IMG/VR virus record: IMGVR_UViG_3300042115_000109
Coordinates: 1-38,003 of that record
Reading direction: 5' to 3' (one strand)
Source of the DNA: a virus
Length of the DNA: 38,003 bases
In this document: piece by piece, positions 7,336 through 13,035 of the stretch
Numbering within the stretch: the stretch's first letter is position 1
Layout of the letters: every line of letters begins with the position of its first letter
Made by a program: the position numbers and the translations under genes
Notes under the pieces: generated by a model
Told to the model about the DNA's origin: nothing
What the model saw: the letters and a program-made list of their open reading frames with translations, nothing else
Databases searched by the model: none

Positions 7336-7671
7336 ATGAGCGAACCAAATCGCAGTCAACGCATCCTCAACGCGTTGAACCAACTGCAGCAGTTTCTTCC
7401 TGCCCGTCGGTCGAACGACCAGGTGGCGGTCAACGTGCTGACCGGCGCGAGCGTCACGGCTGTGGCCTCCGATGACAAGGACAGCGGAATGCTGTTCGTG
7501 AAGTTCCCGGGCGGCGAGTCGATCGAGGTCAATGGAGACCTTTATCTCGATTTGCAGGTCACGCAGTGCGCCCGGTTGACGGTCGATGGGTCTCTTGACG
7601 GTGATGGCAGCTATGCCAAGCAGAGCGCGAGCGACTCTGCGCGCATCCACCAAAAGCACGAGCTTGATTGA
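7336..7671 (+). CDS. Hypothetical protein
   Basis: The product has 111 residues and no recognised family. The ATG at 7336 has a GGAGG four bases upstream. Residues about 1-30 are helical and Gln/Arg-rich; the middle (about 32-90) alternates like a small beta-rich domain (VAVNVLTGASVTAV, then GMLFVKFPGGESIEV). A terminator precedes the gene and a perfect inverted repeat follows it, so it is probably a single-gene unit in the cargo region. Confidence 0.68.
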   Translation: MSEPNRSQRILNALNQLQQFLPARRSNDQVAVNVLTGASVTAVASDDKDSGMLFVKFPGGESIEVNGDLYLDLQVTQCARLTVDGSLDGDGSYAKQSASDSARIHQKHELD

Positions 7672-7681
7672 GGGCTGGCGT

Positions 7682-7703
7682 CATGTGGGTCAGTTCCCAC
7701 ATG
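7682..7703. repeat. Perfect 8-bp inverted repeat after the 7336-7671 gene
   Basis: CATGTGGG (7682-7689) and CCCACATG (7696-7703) are separated by TCAGTT. There is no T-run on either side, so it is either a weak transcript end or a protein-binding site for the following gene's control region. Confidence 0.7.
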
Positions 7704-7795
7704 GACGAGCGCTCCTGCATGACATTTGCCGATGCGCGTCGTTCCTACTGTGAGCCCGTGGGCCATCCGGTTCACGCAACACAGGAGACTTTAAG

Positions 7796-8038
7796 ATGAC
7801 GCAACCGAACCAGAACCAGGGCCAGAACTCCAACCCGCAGTCGCCCCAGACGCAGCAGAGCGCGACGAACCCCAGCACCAGCGGCATGGATAACAAGGGC
7901 CAGCAGATGCCGAACCAGGGCAACCAAGCTGGGCAGAACAGCCAGCAGCCTGGTCAGCAGCAGATGGACCCGAACCAGAAGCAGACAAGCGGCCAGCAGG
8001 GGCAGCAGGGGCAGCAGTCTCCCAATCAGCAGAAGTGA
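7796..8038 (+). CDS. Gln/Asn-rich low-complexity small protein
   Basis: This 80-residue protein is made largely of Gln, Asn, Pro, Ser and Gly, with almost no hydrophobic residues and no signal peptide. AGGAG lies eight bases before the ATG, and a clear terminator follows at 8060, so it looks like a real single-gene unit. The composition predicts an intrinsically disordered protein, and the Q/N content resembles prion-like or condensate-forming segments. No function can be assigned; similar short Q-rich proteins occur in Burkholderiales genomes from general knowledge. Confidence 0.7.
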   Translation: MTQPNQNQGQNSNPQSPQTQQSATNPSTSGMDNKGQQMPNQGNQAGQNSQQPGQQQMDPNQKQTSGQQGQQGQQSPNQQK

Positions 8039-8059
8039 AGCCGTTGTCAGCGGCTGGCG

Positions 8060-8085
8060 AGCCCTCCATGTGGAGGGCTTCTTAA
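8060..8085 (+). terminator. Terminator of the Gln/Asn-rich gene
   Basis: AGCCCTCC (8060-8067) pairs with GGAGGGCT (8072-8079) around an ATGT loop, followed by TCTT. It lies 21 bases after the stop codon. The stem is identical to that at 7263-7283. Confidence 0.7.
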
Positions 8086-8130
8086 TGGGTGAGCCGACCG
8101 ACTGGGGCGGGTTCACGATTCTTGCGCCGA

Positions 8131-8727
8131 TCAGGTCCCTGGTGTGCCATTCGCTCCACCAGCGCCTTTGGGACCGTCGACTGGCAGGGTGATCTGGCAT
8201 ATCAGTCGCAGCTTGATCAGGAAGGTCGTTGCCTGGGCGCCAGTTGTAACGTTCGACAGAGTGTCGATATGGTTTGCCACTCGCTGCTGAAAATCGCGTT
8301 GAGCGGCGACGGCTTGCTCCGCTGAAAATCCTGAAGTGGTCAGCGCCGCCTGCCCAGCGTTTGCCGCGCCGGCAACGCCCCCCCAAGCGGCGATAGTGGA
8401 CTTCGCTGCGGCCTTGGCTGCAAGTGCTGGTACGACAATGGATCCGGCGATGATGCCAACGCCCGCGATTGACAGCTGCAGCTTCCGAGACTTGTTGGTT
8501 AGTAAACCCAGCTCATCGGCCCGGTCTTCACAGGCGGAGAGTTCGGCCAAGACTTTCTCGTAGAAGTTCGCGACACCAGGATCATCAGCTGCGCCTTTAC
8601 TGAAGTCCGTGGCCGAGATGTCAGCGAGTTGCTGCGAAGTCATTCGTGAGGCGCATCCGCTGAGTAGTGAGACGGCGAGTAGGGCACTGAGGGCGGCAGA
8701 TGCGGTGTGCTTTCGAGTCGGGTTCAT
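8131..8727 (-). CDS. Lipoprotein with central hydrophobic segment
   Basis: This leftward 198-residue protein has a lipobox LSGC with the acylated cysteine at position 25. A helical region (about 30-80) is followed by a hydrophobic Ala/Gly/Ile stretch (about 88-130) that could insert in or lie on a membrane, then a Gln-rich helix and a Gly/Pro-rich tail. I do not recognise a family. AAAGGCG upstream of the ATG is a reasonable ribosome site. Together with the lipoprotein at 6024 and the PEP-CTERM genes it makes the cargo region rich in envelope proteins. Confidence 0.75.
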   Translation of the reverse strand: MNPTRKHTASAALSALLAVSLLSGCASRMTSQQLADISATDFSKGAADDPGVANFYEKVLAELSACEDRADELGLLTNKSRKLQLSIAGVGIIAGSIVVPALAAKAAAKSTIAAWGGVAGAANAGQAALTTSGFSAEQAVAAQRDFQQRVANHIDTLSNVTTGAQATTFLIKLRLICQITLPVDGPKGAGGANGTPGT

Positions 8728-8835
8728 GTTTTCGCCTTTGCGTCAGTGGCGGAAAATCTTAGGGGCCAGGAGATTGAGAGCCATCCTCTAAATTGACGAT
8801 GTCGAGATTCGTAAGCTAGGTGCCATCTACAGGAA

Positions 8836-8860
8836 CCTGCTTCGGCGGGCTTTCGCGTTT
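8836..8860 (+). terminator. Terminator-like hairpin with TTCG loop
   Basis: CCTGC (8836-8840) and GCGGG (8845-8849) flank a TTCG loop, followed by CTTTCGCGTTT. The 18 bases at 8847-8864 are identical to 7279-7296 downstream of the first cargo terminator. No rightward gene ends just upstream, so it may be a transferred or leftover terminator. Confidence 0.45.
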
Positions 8861-8966
8861 CTGGTGGGTTAAGCACTCCGCGCGGCGCCGCATGTGCAGG
8901 GTCGGAAGTTCCCGGCCGCCCGCCGCCTTGTTCCCGCTCTGCCTCGGCATCGGGCTGAAGTCCAAC

Positions 8967-9011
8967 TCCCCCGGATTCGGGGGAATTGGCCGCCCGGGCT
9001 GACGCCGGGCG
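8967..9011. repeat. Two adjacent GC-rich hairpins
   Basis: TCCCCCG (8967-8973) / CGGGGGA (8978-8984) with a GATT loop is followed by CGCCCGG (8991-8997) / CCGGGCG (9005-9011) with a 7-base loop. Neither has a T-run. They may be remnants of an intergenic repeat or mRNA-stabilising structures. Confidence 0.55.
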
Positions 9012-9123
9012 CCGCAGGAACTGCCGCAATTAGGACATGGTGCGTTTCAGTGCCGGTGTTGCCGGAATTCATAACGGGTAGCCTTCCAACAAGCTGCATC
9101 AAACGTCGAAAAAATTGACATAA

Positions 9124-9138
9124 GTAACTGCAAGTTAC
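9124..9138. promoter_or_regulatory. Palindrome, possible operator
   Basis: GTAACT-GCA-AGTTAC is a perfect 6+6 inverted repeat just after a TTGACA hexamer (9115-9120), about 110 bases upstream of the PEP-CTERM start and about 48 bases before the sigma-54-like -24 element. An activator or repressor site is an inference. Confidence 0.45.
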
Positions 9139-9185
9139 AGACACTGGAGAGTGAAGTTCTTTGAATTTCCTTGCAAAGTTTGTTA

Positions 9186-9200
9186 TGGCATGAAGTGTGC
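9186..9200 (+). promoter_or_regulatory. Candidate sigma-54 (RpoN) promoter
   Basis: TGGCATG-AAGT-GTGC keeps the invariant GG (9187-9188) and GC (9199-9200) with the required 10-base spacing and differs from TGGCACG-N4-TTGC at only two positions. Transcription would start near 9212, giving a 35-base leader before the ATG at 9247. RpoN with the PrsK/PrsR two-component system is known to control some PEP-CTERM genes in floc-forming betaproteobacteria. Confidence 0.45.
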
Positions 9201-9246
9201 TTTCGAGAGGAATTCAACTGCGTTCAACACAGCCCGAACCCATCCA

Positions 9247-9846
9247 ATGTTGCTTAACTCCTTCCGCGCCGCCCTTGCCGCAATCTCTTTGAGCCTGGGG
9301 GCGTCGGCTGCCAGTGCAGCCCCGATCCAGTATGTTTTCAGTGGCACCGCAACGTCTGGGGCGCTCGCCGGACAGGAGTTTTCAAACACCGTTTTCGAGT
9401 TCCGCATGTTTGGCGATACGGCCAACGTCGCGGGAGACTGCGCAGCGCTTTGTAAAAACATTGCCTCGTCCGTATCTTTCTCGATCAGTGGGATTGGCAG
9501 TGGCACGCTTGACCTTTCGTACGCCATCTTTCTCAACGCTACGAGTACTGCCGTGGGAATGCAGCTCGCCAATGATTTTGATCGTGTGGACCTGTATGGT
9601 GTTCCATCGATCGTCGGGTACGACCTCGCTTCCAACTTCGGACCCCTGACGTCCGGTTTCTCATTTGTCGGCCAATTCAACCCGGACCCCACTTCTGCGG
9701 GAAGCCTGTCGTTGGTGGGTGGGACTGGAGTCACGTTTCAGGCGATCATGCAGGACACCCAGGCAGTGCCCGAACCTGCTTCTCTCGCGCTGGTCGGCCT
9801 TGCGCTGGTCGGGCTTGCGGCAAGTCGCCGGCGCAAATCTGATTGA
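9247..9846 (+). CDS. PEP-CTERM exosortase-substrate protein
   Basis: This 199-residue exported protein starts at the ATG at 9247, where the signal peptide begins (MLLNSFRAALAAISL, cleavage after about ASA-A). The C-terminus is a textbook PEP-CTERM signal: VPEP from residue 174, hydrophobic LALVGLALVGLAA, then SRRRKSD. The mature domain starts APIQYVFSGTATSG and contains TFEFRMFGD-like beta strands typical of the group. Exosortase would process it at the inner membrane during export. It is not similar enough to the 6365-7009 protein to be a recent duplicate. Upstream lie a sigma-54-like promoter and a palindrome. Confidence 0.9.
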   Translation: MLLNSFRAALAAISLSLGASAASAAPIQYVFSGTATSGALAGQEFSNTVFEFRMFGDTANVAGDCAALCKNIASSVSFSISGIGSGTLDLSYAIFLNATSTAVGMQLANDFDRVDLYGVPSIVGYDLASNFGPLTSGFSFVGQFNPDPTSAGSLSLVGGTGVTFQAIMQDTQAVPEPASLALVGLALVGLAASRRRKSD

Positions 9847-10205
9847 TTCGGCTTTTCGCCCGACCAACCTACTGACGACCTCCAAGCACTCAAGCAGCAA
9901 CTGGGGCAGGCCGGCAAACAGATAGCCGAGCCAGCCGGATTGGCCAGCACCAGCAGTGGCGCAACTAGTTCAGGGGCGCCCAGCCGCGCGCTATGAGCCC
10001 ACACATGGCGTTCTTCCTGGTCGCGCGCCTGGCGCTGCACGCCTCAGATCGGAACCGACGAGTAGGAGCAAGCTGGATCAGCCGCCGAGCGTGCGCGCTC
10101 GTTGGGCCCTACAGGCATACATCAGTCAGAGATTCGGGTGAAATATCGCCGGATCGCGTAACCGGCACGAATCGTGGTGATGCCGCGCAGGGCGCCCGCG
10201 GCGGA
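9847..10205. other. Intergenic region with a possible gene remnant
   Basis: No intact gene is seen. Directly after the PEP-CTERM stop the same frame stays open for about 48 codons to a TGA near 9993 and reads like real protein (contains DDLQALKQQLGQAGKQIAEP), but it has no start codon. A small hairpin (CGAGCG-TGCG-CGCTCG) lies near 10087-10102. The stretch may be a remnant of a lost gene. Confidence 0.4.
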
Positions 10206-10454
10206 CTAAACCCGCTCCAGCCAGCCCTGTCTGATGCAGTAGCGCAGAAACGCATGAGGGTCCACGGCTTCATTGTCCCGGCGGCCTTCAGTGAGCGCAT
10301 CCACCAATATCCAATACTGCAACGCAGAGACGGGCTTGGCGAATTCCAACTCGATCTTGATCCAAGCTGGCGCCCGCTTCCCCCGATATGGGCGTGGCTG
10401 CCTGGCCAATCGATAGTGGCCGCCGCATATTGAATCGTTGATGAACCGATGCAT
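10206..10454 (-). CDS. Hypothetical small protein
   Basis: The leftward 82-residue reading begins MHRFINDS at an ATG at 10454 and reads like a folded protein (APAWIKIELEFAKPVSALQY, then ILVDALTEGRRDNEAVD and FLRYCIRQGW). No family is recognised and the ribosome site is weak. It lies downstream of the DUF2441-like gene on the same strand, separated by about 230 bases. That gap itself contains coding-like fragments in shifting frames, so the gene may be the surviving end of a larger, broken one. Confidence 0.5.
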   Translation of the reverse strand: MHRFINDSICGGHYRLARQPRPYRGKRAPAWIKIELEFAKPVSALQYWILVDALTEGRRDNEAVDPHAFLRYCIRQGWLERV

Positions 10455-10685
10455 GTTGAGGCTCGTGTCAGCGCCTTGGGCTGATTGGCAGCCCGTTCCG
10501 CGTGGCCTGCAGTGCATTTTGCCGTAGCCGCACCACCGCAAAGCGCATCCTTCACCCCTTCGCGCAAATCTTGTCCGTGCTGGATCGCGGTCGGCGACTT
10601 CTTCCACTCCCGACCATCCCGGCACTCAGGCGCTGGCCCGCCACGGGGAAATGGCGGGGCAATTCTGCCGACAGCTGAGCGGTGC

Positions 10686-11219
10686 CTAGGCGACTTGCTT
10701 GCCGACTTTGGCGGGTAGTGGGATTACCGTCTCCCATGTTGGCGTATGCGCCGGGTTGTTGAGGGTTTCCCCGCGCCAATACATGTGAAGCCTCATGTCT
10801 AGGCTGGCGGTGGTTCCGGCGATGCCGTAGATGCTCATGTCGCCACGGTGCGGCGCTCGTTCCGGGTGGAGTTCATAGACCGGGTTGGCACCGTCGCCGT
10901 GGGTCATCCGAAACTTCAGGCACTCATCAATCGAGTTCCAAGCGAACACGGACTGATATCGGCATGGCTTTTGTGGATAGTGGGCGTGTCGAACCGCCTC
11001 CAACATCAATTCGATCAGCGCCCCAGGCGTGGCGAGGTTAAAACGGTCTAAGAGGATGTCTGCAGACCCGAAGTATTGGTAACCATGAGCGGAAAGACCC
11101 GCCGGGTAGCGGTCCTTGATATGCATGACGATTTCATTGTCCGTTGGCGGGAGCGGAGCGAGAAGCATTGGCTGCCCCTCCACGTAGGTCCTCCTTCTGT
11201 CGACAGAGTAGTACTTCAC
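10686..11219 (-). CDS. DUF2441-like protein (possible ADP-ribosyltransferase fold)
   Basis: The product is a 177-residue leftward protein starting at GTG (MKYYSVDRRRTY). The central motif, KPCRYQSVFAWNSIDECLKF (residues about 85-105), resembles the PSR-x-SVFA-x-x-x-x-EA signature I recall for DUF2441, which Pfam, to my recollection, groups with ADP-ribosyltransferase-like folds. A late Glu (VYELHPE, about residue 122) could be the third motif. No signal peptide is present, so it should act in the cytoplasm. In a prophage cargo region an ART-like protein could be a toxin, a defence effector or a modifier of host proteins, but no antitoxin is obvious. The family call is moderate and the activity is speculative. 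Confidence 0.55.
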   Translation of the reverse strand: MKYYSVDRRRTYVEGQPMLLAPLPPTDNEIVMHIKDRYPAGLSAHGYQYFGSADILLDRFNLATPGALIELMLEAVRHAHYPQKPCRYQSVFAWNSIDECLKFRMTHGDGANPVYELHPERAPHRGDMSIYGIAGTTASLDMRLHMYWRGETLNNPAHTPTWETVIPLPAKVGKQVA

Positions 11220-11380
11220 GGTCTTTTGTTGATGGTCTTGGTCATGGCGCGAAGTATCGCAATCCCAGGGTGTGACCTGGGAACTTGAGGCTGACGGTCA
11301 CTGGTCACCGCGCGCGTCGGCGCAAAAGCACAGCTGAGCCCACGACGGTTACATTCCTCGCTCTTTTTCTGGGAGGTGGC

Positions 11381-11947
11381 ATGTCTTCATGGATCGGCAC
11401 TGCTATCGGATCGTCTATTGGCCTGATCGCCATTCTCGTCGGTGCCCTTTGGAATTCCCATCTCACAAGAAAGCGAGACAGGACCATGCGCGAAGAAGAA
11501 GTCAGGGCCATCTCCAATGCAATCGGCGCCGAGATGTCGAGCGTCCTCGAACTCAACATGGGCAAGATGACGCAGTTGGAGCCCGGCATTGTCCGGTCCA
11601 CAGAAATCCTCATCGCTCTCGGCCCAAGTGAGCCTGTGGTGTGGCCTAAGCTTTGCGACAAGGTCGGTTGGCTGGAAGCAGACCTGGCGCACGATGTGGT
11701 TCGGGCCTGGACGCTGATGCAATGGCATATCGGGATGCACAAGGCGACCATCGAACAGACACGAAACGGCTCAATGGACAAGGAGACCTACCTGCAGCGG
11801 TGCCGCTTCATGGTGATGGACCACCGGTTCATCCAGGGCGTGCTCACCCGGCTTACTAGTCGGCCGCCAAAGGAACTGCTGTTGCCTTCATTGCTGCAAT
11901 TGGAGCGGTTCAAGACGAGATCTCATGGCGATCAAATCGGAGCTTAG
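11381..11947 (+). CDS. Membrane-anchored hypothetical protein
   Basis: This 188-residue protein has one N-terminal transmembrane helix (WIGTAIGSSIGLIAILVGALW, residues about 4-24) followed by a basic stop-transfer segment (LTRKRDRTMREEE), giving a short periplasmic N-terminus and a cytoplasmic helical domain. The ATG at 11381 is chosen because GGGAGG precedes it by a few bases. No family is recognised. A single-helix anchor plus helical cytoplasmic domain at the end of prophage cargo resembles superinfection-exclusion or abortive-infection proteins in architecture only. Confidence 0.65.
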   Translation: MSSWIGTAIGSSIGLIAILVGALWNSHLTRKRDRTMREEEVRAISNAIGAEMSSVLELNMGKMTQLEPGIVRSTEILIALGPSEPVVWPKLCDKVGWLEADLAHDVVRAWTLMQWHIGMHKATIEQTRNGSMDKETYLQRCRFMVMDHRFIQGVLTRLTSRPPKELLLPSLLQLERFKTRSHGDQIGA

Positions 11948-11949
11948 CG

Positions 11950-12141
11950 GTGCCTTGTACGGCATGCGCCGCCCGCCGTGCCTGGCTGGCCAAGTGGACC
12001 AAGGTAGCCTATGAACGAGCCCGATCAATCCTTGAACCTGAACATCGCCAAGCTGGTCCAGGCCATGCACCTGCAGACACAGGCGATTACCCGCCTGGCA
12101 GCCAGCAACGAGGCACTGGTGCAGGCGATGGCAGAGGCTGA
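11950..12141 (+). CDS. Possible small CxxC protein overlapping the next gene
   Basis: The 63-residue frame starts at GTG with GGAG seven bases upstream and just after the previous stop. Its first 25 residues (PCTACAARRAWLAKWTKVAY) look like the CxxC-ARR small proteins often found before phage packaging genes. The remainder overlaps the 12011 gene in another frame and reads like a shadow. Either the two genes overlap by 131 bases or this frame is chance. Confidence 0.3.
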   Translation: MPCTACAARRAWLAKWTKVAYERARSILEPEHRQAGPGHAPADTGDYPPGSQQRGTGAGDGRG

Positions 12142-12205
12142 CGACGCAGGACAAGGCGACACCGAGACACCGCCGCGGGTGGGGCTCAATGGCCGTCCGC
12201 TTTGA
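12011..12205 (+). CDS. Hypothetical small phage protein
   Basis: The 64-residue protein is predicted to be mainly helical (LNLNIAKLVQAMHLQTQAIT, then RLAASNEALVQAMAEAD) with heptad-like hydrophobic spacing that suggests a short coiled coil. A Gly/Pro-rich tail follows. It overlaps the HNH gene by 17 bases and therefore probably belongs to the packaging operon. Function unknown. Confidence 0.6.
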   Translation: MNEPDQSLNLNIAKLVQAMHLQTQAITRLAASNEALVQAMAEADDAGQGDTETPPRVGLNGRPL

Positions 12206-12476
12206 CGACCACGACGGCAGGCTACGAGGCCGCAGAGCACAGGCGCGCCGCCTGAGGCTGTGGACCAAGGACCCGCACTGCGCCCACTGCCGCAAGTTGA
12301 CCGACTGGCCCCACGGCTTCCAGGCTGACCATATCGTCCCGCTCCACAAGGGTGGTGAGGACGAGGACAAGAACATGCAGGTGCTGTGCCTCGTGTGCCA
12401 CGACAGGAAGACCAGCGACGACATGGGCAGGCGGCACACGCCCCGCATCGGTGAGGACGGCTGGCCCATCCCGTGA
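12189..12476 (+). CDS. HNH endonuclease of the packaging module
   Basis: This 95-residue protein has a complete HNH motif: zinc ligands C31-x2-C34 and C67-x2-C70, the catalytic Asp47-His48 in ADHIVPLHKGG, Asn62 and His71. HNH proteins encoded beside the terminase genes of HK97-type phages bind the terminase and are needed for specific cos cutting. The position directly before the small terminase gene fits this role. The length is normal for the family. Confidence 0.9.
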   Translation: MAVRFDDHDGRLRGRRAQARRLRLWTKDPHCAHCRKLTDWPHGFQADHIVPLHKGGEDEDKNMQVLCLVCHDRKTSDDMGRRHTPRIGEDGWPIP

Positions 12477-12530
12477 TGCACCACGGCGCTGTGACCGGGC
12501 CGACCGAGGCAGGGGGGGAGACTTGTGGTT

Positions 12531-12570
12531 CTGGGGCAACGATCCTGGACACCGCGCCCCCAGGTCTTTT
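12531..12570 (+). other. Possible cos region / terminator-like hairpin before small terminase
   Basis: CTGGGG (12531-12536) can pair with CCCCAG (12558-12563), followed by GTCTTTTTT. A G7 run lies just upstream (about 12522-12528). Phages with an HNH-TerS-TerL order usually carry cos in exactly this gap, and the GCGCCCCCAGG-type motif resembles those I recall there. A terminator with a long loop is the alternative reading. Confidence 0.4.
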
Positions 12571-12587
12571 TTCACACCGTCAGGTTA

Positions 12588-12602
12588 GAAAAACCGTTTT
12601 TC
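12588..12602. promoter_or_regulatory. Perfect 7+7 palindrome before the small terminase gene
   Basis: GAAAAAC-C-GTTTTTC is symmetric around one base and ends 10 bases before the ATG of the small terminase. In the cos region this could be a terminase-binding site; it could also be an operator for the late operon. Confidence 0.55.
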
Positions 12603-12612
12603 GAGGTGCTAC

Positions 12613-13035
12613 ATGCCAGGTCCCGGTAAGAAGCCGGCCAGCCTGAAGGTCATCGCCGGCACGGAACGAAAGGACCGCGCTGCGGAGCCTTCGGCCGAGC
12701 TGCCCGTCGTCACGGAAGTGCCCAAGCCACCCAGCTGGCTGCCCAACGCGCACGCGGTCAAGGAGTGGAACCGGTTGGCCCCGATCCTGGTGGCCAACAA
12801 GCTGCTGAGCGAGGGCGGTCTGAGCGCCTTGGCCATGCTGTGCAGCCTGCATGGCAAGCTGGTCCAGTTGTTCGCCGCGGGCGAGGCTCCAGTCGCGTCC
12901 ATGGTGGCGCAGTACCGGAACCTGATCAACGACTTCGGCCTGACGCCTGTCGCACAGGGCAAGGTGAAGGCAGTGGGCAACGACACGCCCGAGGGCAACA
13001 AGTTCGCGCGCAATGGCCGACGCGCAGCCCCGTGA
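12613..13035 (+). CDS. terS: Terminase small subunit (P27 family)
   Basis: The 140-residue protein begins MPGPGKKPASLKVIAGTERK, the classic opening of P27-family small terminases, and continues with the WLPNAHAVKEWNRLAPILV helix. It would recognise the packaging site and recruit the large subunit. GAGGTG precedes the ATG. The C-terminus (NKFARNGRRAAP) matches the usual conserved end, NKFARNG. It overlaps the large subunit gene by 23 bases. Confidence 0.92.
   Translation: MPGPGKKPASLKVIAGTERKDRAAEPSAELPVVTEVPKPPSWLPNAHAVKEWNRLAPILVANKLLSEGGLSALAMLCSLHGKLVQLFAAGEAPVASMVAQYRNLINDFGLTPVAQGKVKAVGNDTPEGNKFARNGRRAAP

Larger units (their letters stand above)
8728..9246. other. Long intergenic region with hairpins and promoter elements
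   Basis: No convincing gene is seen in 519 bases. It contains a UUCG-loop terminator-like hairpin (8836-8860), two GC-rich hairpins (8967-8984 and 8991-9011), an AT-rich stretch from about 9105 with TTGACA (9115-9120), a palindrome (9124-9138) and a sigma-54-like promoter (9186-9200). The AT-rich tract stands out from the surrounding DNA. It looks like the control region of the rightward PEP-CTERM gene. Confidence 0.6.
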
